This document shows, piece after piece, positions 24,201 through 32,170 of a DNA stretch of 64,000 nucleotides. Numbering within the stretch: position 1 is the stretch's first letter; each line of letters begins with the position of its first letter. This DNA is from Salegentibacter sp. R32. GTDB lineage: Bacteria; Bacteroidota; Bacteroidia; Flavobacteriales; Flavobacteriaceae. Below the pieces are notes generated by a model. That model did not search any database and was not told the DNA's origin. It saw only the letters and a program-made list of their open reading frames with translations. The DNA lies in NCBI RefSeq assembly GCF_008692195.1, contig NZ_RXOM01000017.1, positions 23,435-87,434 on the forward strand, read 5' to 3'. The translations under genes and the position numbers were made by a program.

Positions 24201-24968
24201 AACCGTGAGGAAGACAAAAACTTTGATTTTAACCGAGTAAAACTAAGTAGAGTAGGAGCAGAAGTTGGTTTGGTAAGAGAAAGTCCATTTGGTAGTTTCT
24301 TTAGCTATAAGGCAAGTTTTGAGTCGGTTGAAGTAGAAGAAACCGGAGATCGTTTTATAGATAATTATTATTCAAATCAACCTGAAAAATTTGATAGACA
24401 ATATTTTGCCGGATTAGATGGAACTTATCGTTATGAAAGTTATGACGACCGTTTAAACCCTACTAATGGAATGCGTTTTCAGTTAAGTATAGGTGGTAAA
24501 ATGAATACTAAAGAAACTGAAAATATGTATGCTTATCTTAAACCTTCCATTGAATTTTATAATGCGATGATTAGAAGTAGAAAACTAGTATTGAGAACTC
24601 AGTTAATTTCACATATCAATTTTGGTGATGATTATGAATTCTATCAAGCCGCTACTTTAGGAGGTAATAGTGGTTTACGAGGCTATCGTCACGAAAGGTT
24701 TACGGGAGAATCTGCCCTTTCTACTTCGGCAGACCTTCGTTACAGCTTAGGTGAATTTAAAACTACTTTTTTACCTTTTGAATTCGGAATTTTTGGTGGT
24801 GGCGATGTAGGCCGTGTTTGGTTAGATGGAGAAGACAGTGAACGTTGGCACAATGATATTGGAGGAGGTATTTGGATTAACAGTGCCGAAGCTGTAAATG
24901 GTACGTTTAATCTATTCACAGGAGAAGATGGCGTAAGGTTTAGCTTTGGCTTTGGATTTAGGTTTTAA
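21234..24968 (+). CDS. Giant surface protein: metallophosphoesterase + kinase-like middle domain + outer-membrane beta-barrel
   Basis: 1244 residues. Signal with lipobox L-L-S-A-C (C19). Residues 45-380 are a calcineurin-type metallophosphoesterase with all metal motifs: G-D52, G-D-N-I-Y, G-N-H-D-W, H-H-P and G-H-E-H-N. The middle part (about 440-700) has no simple annotation but carries a glycine-rich loop plus R-A-L-K-K, a G614-D-W-D617-R-H-N620-D segment and D643-R-D645, an order reminiscent of Fam20C/HipA/PI3K-like kinases. Residues about 900-1244 form a BamA/TamA-type barrel with a GGNSGLRGY plug-like turn and a final aromatic F-R-F. A lipobox together with a C-terminal barrel is unusual. 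Substrate unknown; likely phosphate scavenging or surface signalling. Confidence 0.75.
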   Translation: MKKNNILLTILGFLLLSACATFEPKINKDYPQDSLVYPSEKELEQRFFLIGDAGYSQPGGSSSGLQAFKSLLNSVETKDSYTIFLGDNIYPAGMPSEGDPMRKQSEYRIDAQIDALEDYDGKILFIPGNHDWYVEGVKGVQEQAEYIEDRTKQKGIWEPTPGCGLTIKDITDDLTMIIIDTQWYLEDWDNDPLINDNCPEIKTREALFREVATELKKSQNKSVIIALHHPMYTNGVHGGNYHLNRHLYPSQKKIPMPVLGSLAMLIRTTGGVSIQDAQNERYKSFRDRLQTIAKDYKRVMYISGHEHNLQYVLHDGLHQLISGSGSKSSFASLRNDGVFAYPGQGFAVYDVFKDKSSWVRFYGSENNKPKLLFQTPVFEKQKELEMDSIPDPFTLPQEVEVSIYDQEETDKSEVYQSLWGDHYRKLYGKKVKAKVALLDTLYGGLEVMRAGGGHQTKSIRVKDSLGREYNIRALKKSAVQFLQTVAFKDESVERKFENTLAEDAVEDFYTASHPYAFMAIPKLADAANIYHTNPKIIYLPKQKALGKYNEEYGNDIYMIVERPEEHWLDAKFFGKPNHDIESTEGLFDRLRRDEKYSLDEAAYIRARIFDMLIGDWDRHNDQWRWAEFETEDGKHYFEPIPRDRDQVFSNFDGAFFATLKGLAGFAKQFGEYGEDIDDVSWFNTAAMGLDRSLIQNQGRETWIKEAKYIQDNITDEVIDNAFNDLPKEVREDESTVEIKKLLKARRQNIVDIAERYHKVLSKLSIVTGTDKDDFIDVTRLDDGKTNIKIFRNIKGERKYLVSDKTYDKKYTKELWVYGLDDDDVFTVKGEKYPSNIYMRIIGGQNNDIYKIENPKKLKIYDHKSKPNTLDEVGDAKVRLSDNYEQNIFNKDKKIYSNSVILPGIGYNPDDGVKLGVQGVYSTYGFKRDPFTSRHRLRAGYYFATGGFDINYDARFARIVGKYSLGVGAWFTSPNYAQNFFGLGNSTDNPNREEDKNFDFNRVKLSRVGAEVGLVRESPFGSFFSYKASFESVEVEETGDRFIDNYYSNQPEKFDRQYFAGLDGTYRYESYDDRLNPTNGMRFQLSIGGKMNTKETENMYAYLKPSIEFYNAMIRSRKLVLRTQLISHINFGDDYEFYQAATLGGNSGLRGYRHERFTGESALSTSADLRYSLGEFKTTFLPFEFGIFGGGDVGRVWLDGEDSERWHNDIGGGIWINSAEAVNGTFNLFTGEDGVRFSFGFGFRF

Positions 24969-24990
24969 TTGAAAAAAATTAAATGGATAA

Positions 24991-25020
24991 GTAAAGCCGA
25001 CAAAAAATTGTCGGCTTTAC
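24991..25020. terminator. Terminator between surface phosphoesterase and thioesterase genes
   Basis: Perfect 12-bp stem GTAAAGCCGACA / TGTCGGCTTTAC around AAAAAT. It abuts the stop codon of the convergent thioesterase gene. Confidence 0.8.
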
Positions 25021-25452
25021 TTATTCCTGCGCTTTAGTTCTTATAAAACTATAGACCCCTTTCCCTTCAGCTATTAATTTTTCTTTTTCATCTTCCATAT
25101 AAGTTTTCATGCGGGTTACCATAATTCTTTTTCCTAATCTCACTAATTCCCCTTCTACAATAATGGCCTTGTCTTTTGCAGCGGTAAGGTAATCTACCCG
25201 TAAGTCAATCGTAGCCATTTTATCTTTGGTAGAATTGCTGTAAGTACTTCCCACTATTCCTCCAACTGAGTCCATAACGGTGGCTAACATTCCGCCATGC
25301 CAATGATTTCTTCTAATATCTCCCACAACTTCTTTTCGGTAAGGGACTTTTACTTTTACATAGCCTTTTTGGAGTTCAATTATTTTTAAACCAAGAAATT
25401 TATGAATAGGAATGAGTTCTTCAGCGATCTTTTTTATAGCTTCTTTATTCAT
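25021..25452 (-). CDS. PaaI-type hotdog-fold thioesterase
   Basis: 143 residues, typical single hotdog domain. The catalytic segment N-H-W-H-G-G-M-L-A-T-V-M-D-S-V-G-G has the H-G-G-x6-D arrangement of PaaI/DUF4442 thioesterases, followed by A-T-I-D-L-R-V-D-Y-L strand. It probably hydrolyses acyl- or aryl-CoA esters in the cytoplasm; the substrate cannot be read from context, since its neighbours are a surface phosphoesterase and pheT. Separated from both by terminator hairpins. Confidence 0.8.
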   Translation of the reverse strand: MNKEAIKKIAEELIPIHKFLGLKIIELQKGYVKVKVPYRKEVVGDIRRNHWHGGMLATVMDSVGGIVGSTYSNSTKDKMATIDLRVDYLTAAKDKAIIVEGELVRLGKRIMVTRMKTYMEDEKEKLIAEGKGVYSFIRTKAQE

Positions 25453-25495
25453 TTTGAAATTTTAATTCTAAAGTTAGCGAGATTTATAAAATAAA

Positions 25496-25526
25496 AAAAC
25501 CGAATACTTTAAAAGTATTCGGTTTT
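25496..25526 (-). terminator. Terminator of pheT
   Basis: Inverted repeat AAACCGAATACTTT / AAAGTATTCGGTTT directly after the pheT stop on the minus strand, ending in a T-run. Confidence 0.85.
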
Positions 25527-25548
25527 AATAAATATTATTAAAATAAAA

Positions 25549-27975
25549 CTATCGTAAACTAGCTCCTAATTTTTTTTCAAACTGTTGCTGTAGTCTAGAC
25601 ATAATCTTATCTACTTGTTTATCGGTTAAGGTTTTGTTTTCATCTAAAAATGTAAAGCTCACTGCGTAACTTTTCTTGCCTTCAGGAAGGTTCTTACCTT
25701 GATAGACATCAAATAATTCAACCTCTTTTAAAACTTTTCTTTCAGCTTTAGTCGCAATATCATAAATATCACTAAAACTTACTTTTTCATCTAAAAGCAA
25801 GGCAAAGTCTCTTCTTACAGATGGATATTTAGGGATATCCCTAAATTCAGTTTTATGGTGTTGAACAAATTCAATAATCAAATCCCAATTAAAATCGGCA
25901 TAGATCACTTCTTGCTCGATATCAAATTTCTTTAATATTGCTTTTTTGACTACTCCAAAATCTATAATTTTCTTTTTTCGGGTAGAAATGCTTAAACCTT
26001 CTGAAAATACATCACTCGTGGTTGGGACATATTTTAACTGATTTAACCCCAATTTTTGCAAAATTGAAGAGATGGTTCCTTTAGAAAAAAAGAAATCACT
26101 TTTCTTGGGAAGTGAATTCCAACGTTCGGTATTTCTATTGCCGCTGATTAACAAGGACAAGTGTTTTTGCTCTTCTCTTCCTGAAGAAAAATGATGATAA
26201 GTTTTTCCAAATTCAAAAAACTTCAGGTTATTGTTTTTTCGATTAATATTGTAAGCTATAGCTTCTAAACCGCTAAATAATAAAGACTGTCGCATCACTG
26301 CTAAATCCTGACTTAGCGGGTTGAGCATTTCTACATTATGAGTCTCTTGGATACCGTCACTTAATTCAGTATAATCTTTAGTCGTTAATGAGTTTGCCAT
26401 GGTTTCATAAAAACCTTGCCCTACTAACTGGTCGGCAATAATATTTTGTAAACGATAATCTTCAAACCTGCTTGAATTAGAAATAGAGGCGTTTAGTTTT
26501 TCATTGAATTCAACATTGTTATAACCATATACACGAAGAATTTCTTCAATCACATCTACTTCACGCTGAACATCTACACGGTAAGCAGGAATGGTAAGTC
26601 CCATACCACTTTCAGTTACATTGTTCACACGAATTTCTAAGGAAGCCAAAATAGATTTAATAATTTCCGGTTGTATTTCCTGACCAATTAAATTATTGAT
26701 TCTATCAAAAGTTAAGAATACCTGAAAGTCTTCTATTTTCTTAGGATAAACATCATCAATATCACTGGTGACAATTCCACCGGCCGTTTGTTGGATTAAT
26801 AAAGCTGCTCTTCTTAATGCGTATTTAGTGATGTTTGGGTCGATGCCTCTTTCAAATCTAAAGGAGGCATCGGTATTTAGACCGTGACGTTTTGCGGTTT
26901 TACGAACACTTACTGGATTAAAATAGGCACTTTCTAAGAAAACAGTATTGGTTTTTTCGGTTACTCCAGAATGCAATCCTCCAAAAACACCGGCGATACA
27001 AAGGGGTTTTTCAGCATCACAAATCATTAAATCTTCTTCATGAAGCTCTCGTTCAACCTCATCTAAGGTGGTGAATTTTGTTCCTGCCGGAAGCGTTTTT
27101 ACTTTAATTTTATTATCGGTAATGTAATCGGCATCAAAAGCATGTAAAGGTTGTCCTAATTCGTGTAAAACATAATTCGTTACATCGACCACATTATTTT
27201 TTGGTGTTATGCCAATGGCTTTTAATCTATTTTGAAGCCAGCTTGGAGAAGGAGTTACTTTTACTCCAGAAATGCTTACACCACAATAGCGTGGTGCCAA
27301 ATCGTAGTTTTCTACTTCAATGGCTATTCTTCGGCTTCTGTTTTCTACATGAAAATTACTTACCGATGGTGTATCTAAAGGGGTGTTTATTTCTTGCTGA
27401 AGTAAGCCTGCTTTTAAATCCCGTGCTACTCCATAATGACTCATCGCATCCGCACGGTTAGGTGTCAAACCAATTTCAAAAACCTGATCAGATTCTATTC
27501 CAAAAACTTCTTTAAGAGATGTTCCCGGTTTTAAATCTTCTGCTAGCACCATAATTCCGTCATGGCTTTTACCAAGACCTAATTCATCTTCGGCGCAAAT
27601 CATCCCATTACTTACTTCACCACGAATCTTTCCTTTCTTAATTTTCCAAGGTTCCTGTTTATTATCATAAAGTGTGGTTCCGACAGTAGCTACTGGTACT
27701 TTTTGTCCGGCAGCCACATTGGGAGCTCCACAAACAATTTGCACTGGATCGCCATCACCTAAATCGACTGTGGTTATATTTAACCGATCTGCATTTGGGT
27801 GTTTTTCACAGGTGAGAACGTGACCAACCACAATTCCTTCTAAACCACCTTTAACCGATTCAAAAGTGTCTATTCCTTCAACTTCTAACCCAAGATCTGT
27901 GAGAAGTTCCCCAGTTTTATCTGCATCCCAATCGGTTTTAATAAACTGTTTTAACCAGTTATAAGAAATCTTCAT
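25549..27975 (-). CDS. pheT: Phenylalanine--tRNA ligase beta subunit
   Basis: 808 residues, full bacterial length. Order of domains: the N-terminal core MKISYNWLKQFI, the tRNA-binding OB (EMAP-like) domain (I-V-V-G-H-V-L-T-C-E-K-H-P-N-A-D-R-L, about 48-150), B5 domain, the catalytic-like B-core with R-F-E-R-G-I-D (about 385), and the C-terminal ferredoxin-fold anticodon-binding domain (Y-P-S-V-R-R-D-F-A-L-L, about 715-808). It pairs with PheS, not in this window, to charge tRNA-Phe. No lesion seen. A -7 box TATCTTTG at 28036-28029 gives a leader of about 45 bases. Confidence 0.95.
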   Translation of the reverse strand: MKISYNWLKQFIKTDWDADKTGELLTDLGLEVEGIDTFESVKGGLEGIVVGHVLTCEKHPNADRLNITTVDLGDGDPVQIVCGAPNVAAGQKVPVATVGTTLYDNKQEPWKIKKGKIRGEVSNGMICAEDELGLGKSHDGIMVLAEDLKPGTSLKEVFGIESDQVFEIGLTPNRADAMSHYGVARDLKAGLLQQEINTPLDTPSVSNFHVENRSRRIAIEVENYDLAPRYCGVSISGVKVTPSPSWLQNRLKAIGITPKNNVVDVTNYVLHELGQPLHAFDADYITDNKIKVKTLPAGTKFTTLDEVERELHEEDLMICDAEKPLCIAGVFGGLHSGVTEKTNTVFLESAYFNPVSVRKTAKRHGLNTDASFRFERGIDPNITKYALRRAALLIQQTAGGIVTSDIDDVYPKKIEDFQVFLTFDRINNLIGQEIQPEIIKSILASLEIRVNNVTESGMGLTIPAYRVDVQREVDVIEEILRVYGYNNVEFNEKLNASISNSSRFEDYRLQNIIADQLVGQGFYETMANSLTTKDYTELSDGIQETHNVEMLNPLSQDLAVMRQSLLFSGLEAIAYNINRKNNNLKFFEFGKTYHHFSSGREEQKHLSLLISGNRNTERWNSLPKKSDFFFSKGTISSILQKLGLNQLKYVPTTSDVFSEGLSISTRKKKIIDFGVVKKAILKKFDIEQEVIYADFNWDLIIEFVQHHKTEFRDIPKYPSVRRDFALLLDEKVSFSDIYDIATKAERKVLKEVELFDVYQGKNLPEGKKSYAVSFTFLDENKTLTDKQVDKIMSRLQQQFEKKLGASLR

Positions 27976-28028
27976 TAAAATTTATTTTTTTCAGTAGAAA
28001 ACTAATCAGTTTTTTCTTTACGAAGGTG

Positions 28029-28036
28029 CAAAGATA
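28029..28036 (-). promoter_or_regulatory. Predicted -7 box of pheT
   Basis: TATCTTTG on the minus strand, exact TAnnTTTG, 53 bases before the ATG. A TTC rather than TTG lies at the -33 distance. Confidence 0.5.
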
Positions 28037-28119
28037 CTATTAATTTTGGCAAAATCGAAGATTCTTAAACTAGTAACTTATAAAGATTTATCATAAATTT
28101 CGGGTATACTGGAAACACT

Positions 28120-28560
28120 ATGAAAAAACTATTCTTACTAATATTTAGTTGCTGTTACTTTTTAAGCAGTTGTGAAAATTCTTCAGGAGATTTCGATTGG
28201 CTCGTGGGAAACTGGATAAGAACAAATGGAAAACCAACAGAACAAACATATGAGCAATGGCAAAAAAGATCTGCTGAAAAGTATGAAGGCTTAGGCTTCA
28301 CTTTAGTTAAAAAAGATACTGTTTTTAAAGAAAATTTAAGTCTGCTGAAAGAAGAAGGGAAATGGAATTTAGTTGTGGAAGGCGTTCACGAAGATGTAGT
28401 AAAATTTCTGCTCATAAATCAAACCTCAAAAAGTTTTACGGTAGAAAATCGTTCCAATGACTTTCCTAAAATTATTTCATATGAATTAGATGATGAAATA
28501 TTGAAAGCAACGATTGCTGATGATGAAAATTCAATCGATTTTCTGTTTAAGAAACAGTAG
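28120..28560 (+). CDS. DUF6265-like lipoprotein
   Basis: 146 residues. Signal with lipobox L-S-S-C-E-N. The mature part begins D-F-D-W-L-V-G-N-W-I-R and continues Y-E-Q-W-Q-K-R-S and a run of alternating beta strands, matching the lipocalin-like DUF6265 pattern (W-L-x-G-x-W). Function unknown; such small beta-barrel lipoproteins may bind a hydrophobic ligand. Stop codon lies 3 bases from the stop of the convergent AEC transporter gene, leaving no room for a terminator. Confidence 0.7.
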   Translation: MKKLFLLIFSCCYFLSSCENSSGDFDWLVGNWIRTNGKPTEQTYEQWQKRSAEKYEGLGFTLVKKDTVFKENLSLLKEEGKWNLVVEGVHEDVVKFLLINQTSKSFTVENRSNDFPKIISYELDDEILKATIADDENSIDFLFKKQ

Positions 28561-28563
28561 CAA

Positions 28564-29466
28564 CTATAAAAACTGAATCACCTCAGACCAAATAAAAGTA
28601 GAAAAGAAACCTACAATTATCCCAACACTTAAAATTAAGTTCGCCAATTTTGGATTCAAGCCATATTGCGTGGCGATAATGGCAGGCGTAACCATAGGCG
28701 ACATTGAAGCTTCAAAAACCGCCACTTTTCCGGTAAGTGAATTAATATTTAGAAAATATAAAACGCAAAAAATAATGAGTGGTGCCAAGACTAATTTATA
28801 CATTAAAGATAAGCTTAAGAGTTTTGCGTCATTTTTCCATTCTTTCAATTGAAGTTGTAAGCCCACTGAAAATAAAGCCATCGGTACTAAAGTTGCGCTC
28901 AATGCTTCTAATAAAGAATCTATTAGACTCAAATCTAAAAACTGCGGAAGTAAAAATGCCGCAATAAAAGCTAGAAAAGGAGGGAAGTTAAAAACTTTTT
29001 TGACAATAGAAGAAATTTGAAATTTTCCTTTTGAATTTGCTTTAACGGCTGTAATCACGCCTAAGGTAGAAACAATTAGAAAACAACTTTGGTCACAGAG
29101 AATAGCAATTTCTAATCCATCTTTTCCGTAATAAGCTTCCGTAAGCGGAAAACCTAAAAATGAAGTGTTCCCGAAACCACTTAATAAAATAAGTACTGCT
29201 TTTGTTGCTGAATTAAGCTGAATAAATCGCGAAATGATTTCAACGAAAATAAAACTAAATCCAAAAACTATAAGCGGCATAACAAACGGAATCACCAATT
29301 CTGTACTCCATTCAATCTGTGGAATGTATTTTAAAGCTATCGCCGGCAAGGCTATATAAATTACCCAAAAGTTGACCGCTACATAACTATTTTTGGGTAA
29401 TTTTTTAAATTTTTTGGCGGCAACTCCGGCAAGAATTGCGATGGCAATGAGTATAAAATTATTCAT
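28564..29466 (-). CDS. AEC family membrane transporter
   Basis: 300 residues with about ten hydrophobic segments and the internal two-fold arrangement of the auxin efflux carrier (AEC) family: W-V-I-Y-I-A-L-P-A-I-A in the first half and M-S-P-M-V-T-P-A-I-I-A in the second. Bacterial members export or import small carboxylates such as malate, but the substrate is not predictable. Its ATG overlaps the recG stop (TGATG), so it is cotranscribed and translationally coupled to recG, a pairing without an obvious functional reason. Confidence 0.85.
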   Translation of the reverse strand: MNNFILIAIAILAGVAAKKFKKLPKNSYVAVNFWVIYIALPAIALKYIPQIEWSTELVIPFVMPLIVFGFSFIFVEIISRFIQLNSATKAVLILLSGFGNTSFLGFPLTEAYYGKDGLEIAILCDQSCFLIVSTLGVITAVKANSKGKFQISSIVKKVFNFPPFLAFIAAFLLPQFLDLSLIDSLLEALSATLVPMALFSVGLQLQLKEWKNDAKLLSLSLMYKLVLAPLIIFCVLYFLNINSLTGKVAVFEASMSPMVTPAIIATQYGLNPKLANLILSVGIIVGFFSTFIWSEVIQFL

Positions 29467-31571
29467 CAGCTAATATAGTTCCAAAGCGTTTTATCTTTAG
29501 CAATTTGCTGATAAGTAAAATTAACAATCCTATTTTCTTCCTTTTGTAGCTTCGGATCATTTTTTAGCACTTGCATCGCATAAAAACGAGCGGTTTTTAG
29601 AATATCATTATCTTTTACAATATCGGCTATTTTTAAATTTAGTACGCCACTTTGCTGCGTTCCCATTAAATCACCGGGACCGCGAAGTTTCAAATCTACC
29701 TCCGCAATTTGAAAACCATCGTTGGTTTGCGTCATTGTTTCCAAGCGGGTTTTGCTGTCGTTAGAAAGCTTATGTCCGGTCATTAAAATACAAAAACTCT
29801 GTTCGGCGCCCCGACCTACACGACCACGCAACTGATGCAATTGCGAAAGCCCAAAACGTTCGGCACTTTCAATAATCATCACACTGGCGTTGGGAACATT
29901 TACACCCACTTCAATCACCGTGGTGGCAACCATAATTTGTGTTTCGCCATTAGCAAATCGGTTCATTTCGTAATCTTTATCGGCTGGTTTCATCTGACCG
30001 TGAACAATAGAAATTTGAAATTCAGGTTGCGGAAAATCCCTAGCAATACTTTCGTAACCATCCATCAAATCTTTATAATCCATCGTTTCTGATTCTTGAA
30101 TCAATGGATAAACCACATAAACTTGTCGACCTTTTTTTATTTCATCTCGAATAAAAGCGAAGACCTTTAACCTGTTGTTGTCGTATCGATGTACCGTTTT
30201 TACCGGTTTACGTCCGGGTGGCAATTCATCAATCACCGAAATATCCAAATCACCATATAAACTCATCGCTAAAGTTCTGGGGATAGGCGTTGCCGTCATT
30301 ATCAAAATATGTGGAGGGATGGTATTTTTTTTCCACAGTTTAGCACGTTGAGCCACACCAAATCGGTGTTGTTCATCAATAATGGCCAAGCCTAAATTTT
30401 TAAACTGAACTTTATCTTCCAGCAACGCATGCGTTCCGATAAGAATATCCAATTCACCATTTTCCAAGCGCTCGTGAATAATTTTTCTTTCTGAAGTTTT
30501 ACTGGAACCGGTCAGCAATGCTAATTGTAAATCGGTTTTTTCGCAAAGCTCACTAAGTCCGTTAAAATGTTGTGTAGCCAGAATTTCTGTGGGAGCCATT
30601 AAACATGCCTGAAAATCGTTGTCCTTAGCCAATAAAGCAGTCATTAAAGCCACAATCGTTTTTCCTGAGCCAACATCACCTTGTAATAAACGGTTCATTT
30701 GCGCGCCAGAACCCATATCGTTCCTAATCTCTTTAATGACTCGTTTTTGAGCATTGGTTAAGTCAAACGGAAGATGGTTTTTGTAAAAATCGTTAAAATA
30801 AGTACCTACTTGGTCAAAAACAAAACCTTTAATTTTTTGCTTCCGCAGCATATTTTTCATCAACAATTGAAGCTGAATGTAAAACAGTTCTTCAAATTTT
30901 AATCGAAATTGAGCTTTTGCTAGTTTATCAGGCGATTGCGGGAAGTGAATATTGAAAAGAGCTTCCGATTTTGAAATGAGTTTTAATTCGTTCCGAAGGT
31001 AATCGGGTAAAGTTTCCAGAAAACCTTTTTTGTTTTCCAGAAAAAGTTGCTGAATCATTTTGGTCACTAACCGATTGGTAATTCCACGTTTACTTAAGGT
31101 TTCCGTAGAACTATACATCGGTTGCATCGCTACACGCATTTGCTTTTCGTGTTCTTTCAGCAATTCCATTTCAGGATGGGGCATCGAAAAAACACCGTTG
31201 TAATAATTCACTTTTCCGAAGATAACGTAAGGCTCATTTAGTTTTAAACTTTCTTTAATCCATTTATGACCCCGAAACCAAACCAGTTCCATTTTTCCGG
31301 TATCATCTACAAAATCGGCCACCAAGCGTTTTCCCCGTTTCTGGGCAACGGATTTTAAATGAACAATTTTACCCACCACTTGAATTTCGGCGGAATTACG
31401 CTGAACTTCATTGATTTTGTAATAACGCGTTTTATCAATATACCGATAAGGAAAAAAGTTAAGCAGGTCTTGGTAAGTATGAATTCCCAATTCTTTCCGA
31501 AGCAAATCAGCACGGTTAGGGCCAACGCCTTTTAAATAATCAATTGGAGTGTGCAACGGATTGGAATTCAT
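29466..31571 (-). CDS. recG: ATP-dependent DNA helicase RecG
   Basis: 701 residues, standard length. N-terminal wedge/OB domain with L-K-G-V-G-P-N-R-A (about 14-22), then the SF2 helicase core: Walker A G-D-V-G-S-G-K-T, motif II D-E-Q-H-R-F-G, T-A-T-P-I-P-R-T and the C-terminal motif V-G-V-N-V-P-N-A with Q-L-R-G-R-V-G-R-G. RecG remodels stalled replication forks and Holliday junctions. First gene of a two-gene operon with the AEC transporter. Confidence 0.95.
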   Translation of the reverse strand: MNSNPLHTPIDYLKGVGPNRADLLRKELGIHTYQDLLNFFPYRYIDKTRYYKINEVQRNSAEIQVVGKIVHLKSVAQKRGKRLVADFVDDTGKMELVWFRGHKWIKESLKLNEPYVIFGKVNYYNGVFSMPHPEMELLKEHEKQMRVAMQPMYSSTETLSKRGITNRLVTKMIQQLFLENKKGFLETLPDYLRNELKLISKSEALFNIHFPQSPDKLAKAQFRLKFEELFYIQLQLLMKNMLRKQKIKGFVFDQVGTYFNDFYKNHLPFDLTNAQKRVIKEIRNDMGSGAQMNRLLQGDVGSGKTIVALMTALLAKDNDFQACLMAPTEILATQHFNGLSELCEKTDLQLALLTGSSKTSERKIIHERLENGELDILIGTHALLEDKVQFKNLGLAIIDEQHRFGVAQRAKLWKKNTIPPHILIMTATPIPRTLAMSLYGDLDISVIDELPPGRKPVKTVHRYDNNRLKVFAFIRDEIKKGRQVYVVYPLIQESETMDYKDLMDGYESIARDFPQPEFQISIVHGQMKPADKDYEMNRFANGETQIMVATTVIEVGVNVPNASVMIIESAERFGLSQLHQLRGRVGRGAEQSFCILMTGHKLSNDSKTRLETMTQTNDGFQIAEVDLKLRGPGDLMGTQQSGVLNLKIADIVKDNDILKTARFYAMQVLKNDPKLQKEENRIVNFTYQQIAKDKTLWNYIS

Positions 31572-31577
31572 AAAAAC

Positions 31578-31609
31578 GAAGATAGGATTTTTTGTAAATT
31601 CCTATCTTC
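31578..31609 (-). terminator. Terminator upstream of recG (downstream of the small membrane protein gene)
   Basis: 10-bp stem GAAGATAGGA / TCCTATCTTC (31578-31587, 31600-31609) followed by GTTTTT on the minus strand, 7 bases past the stop of the 143-residue gene. Confidence 0.7.
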
Positions 31610-31615
31610 TAAATT

Positions 31616-32047
31616 TTAATGAATCCATCCTTTTTTATGTACGTATCTTGAAAACCAAACTTCAAAAACTGCAATGATGGTTACTAAAATTGGCATAACG
31701 TAAGTGCCAGGTCCAAAAACTTCAACAGCACTGGTTAAAAATAAATTATGAAACATCTGAATAAGAATAGCAATAAGGGAAATCACAAATAAACTAATAG
31801 CTATTTTTTTCTTTGCAAGAAGTAAAATGTTAGCGAGTAAAGCCCCGATAGTTGCAATACCAAATACAATATGTGTCCACAACGGATATTCGCCATACAG
31901 CGTACGTTCATTTTCAGGTAATGCTTCTAGAGCTTCCCCTCTCATTATAAATGAATGAAAGACAAAAGAACCAATTCCCATTAAATTCCACAGTAAAAGA
32001 ATAACTGCAATTACCCAAAACCAAGTCGGTATTTTAGAAGTTGTCAT
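31616..32047 (-). CDS. Small four-helix membrane protein, function unknown
   Basis: 143 residues with four predicted membrane helices (about 10-30, 60-80, 88-106, 118-136) and a conserved-looking N-terminus P-T-W-F-W-V-I-A-V-I-L-L-L-W-N-L-M-G. No catalytic or transport motif. I recognise it as a widely distributed flavobacterial protein without assigned role. Single gene, divergent from the aminopeptidase gene. Confidence 0.7.
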   Translation of the reverse strand: MTTSKIPTWFWVIAVILLLWNLMGIGSFVFHSFIMRGEALEALPENERTLYGEYPLWTHIVFGIATIGALLANILLLAKKKIAISLFVISLIAILIQMFHNLFLTSAVEVFGPGTYVMPILVTIIAVFEVWFSRYVHKKGWIH

Positions 32048-32170
32048 AATAGATTTGTTTGGTTAGTTTTTTAAAAATAGAAAATTAAATACTATCATTT
32101 ATAAAAATATATAGAATGCAGAAAGAAAATGCGGAAGTTTCGTATTTTCGAAATAAGAATTGAAAAACTT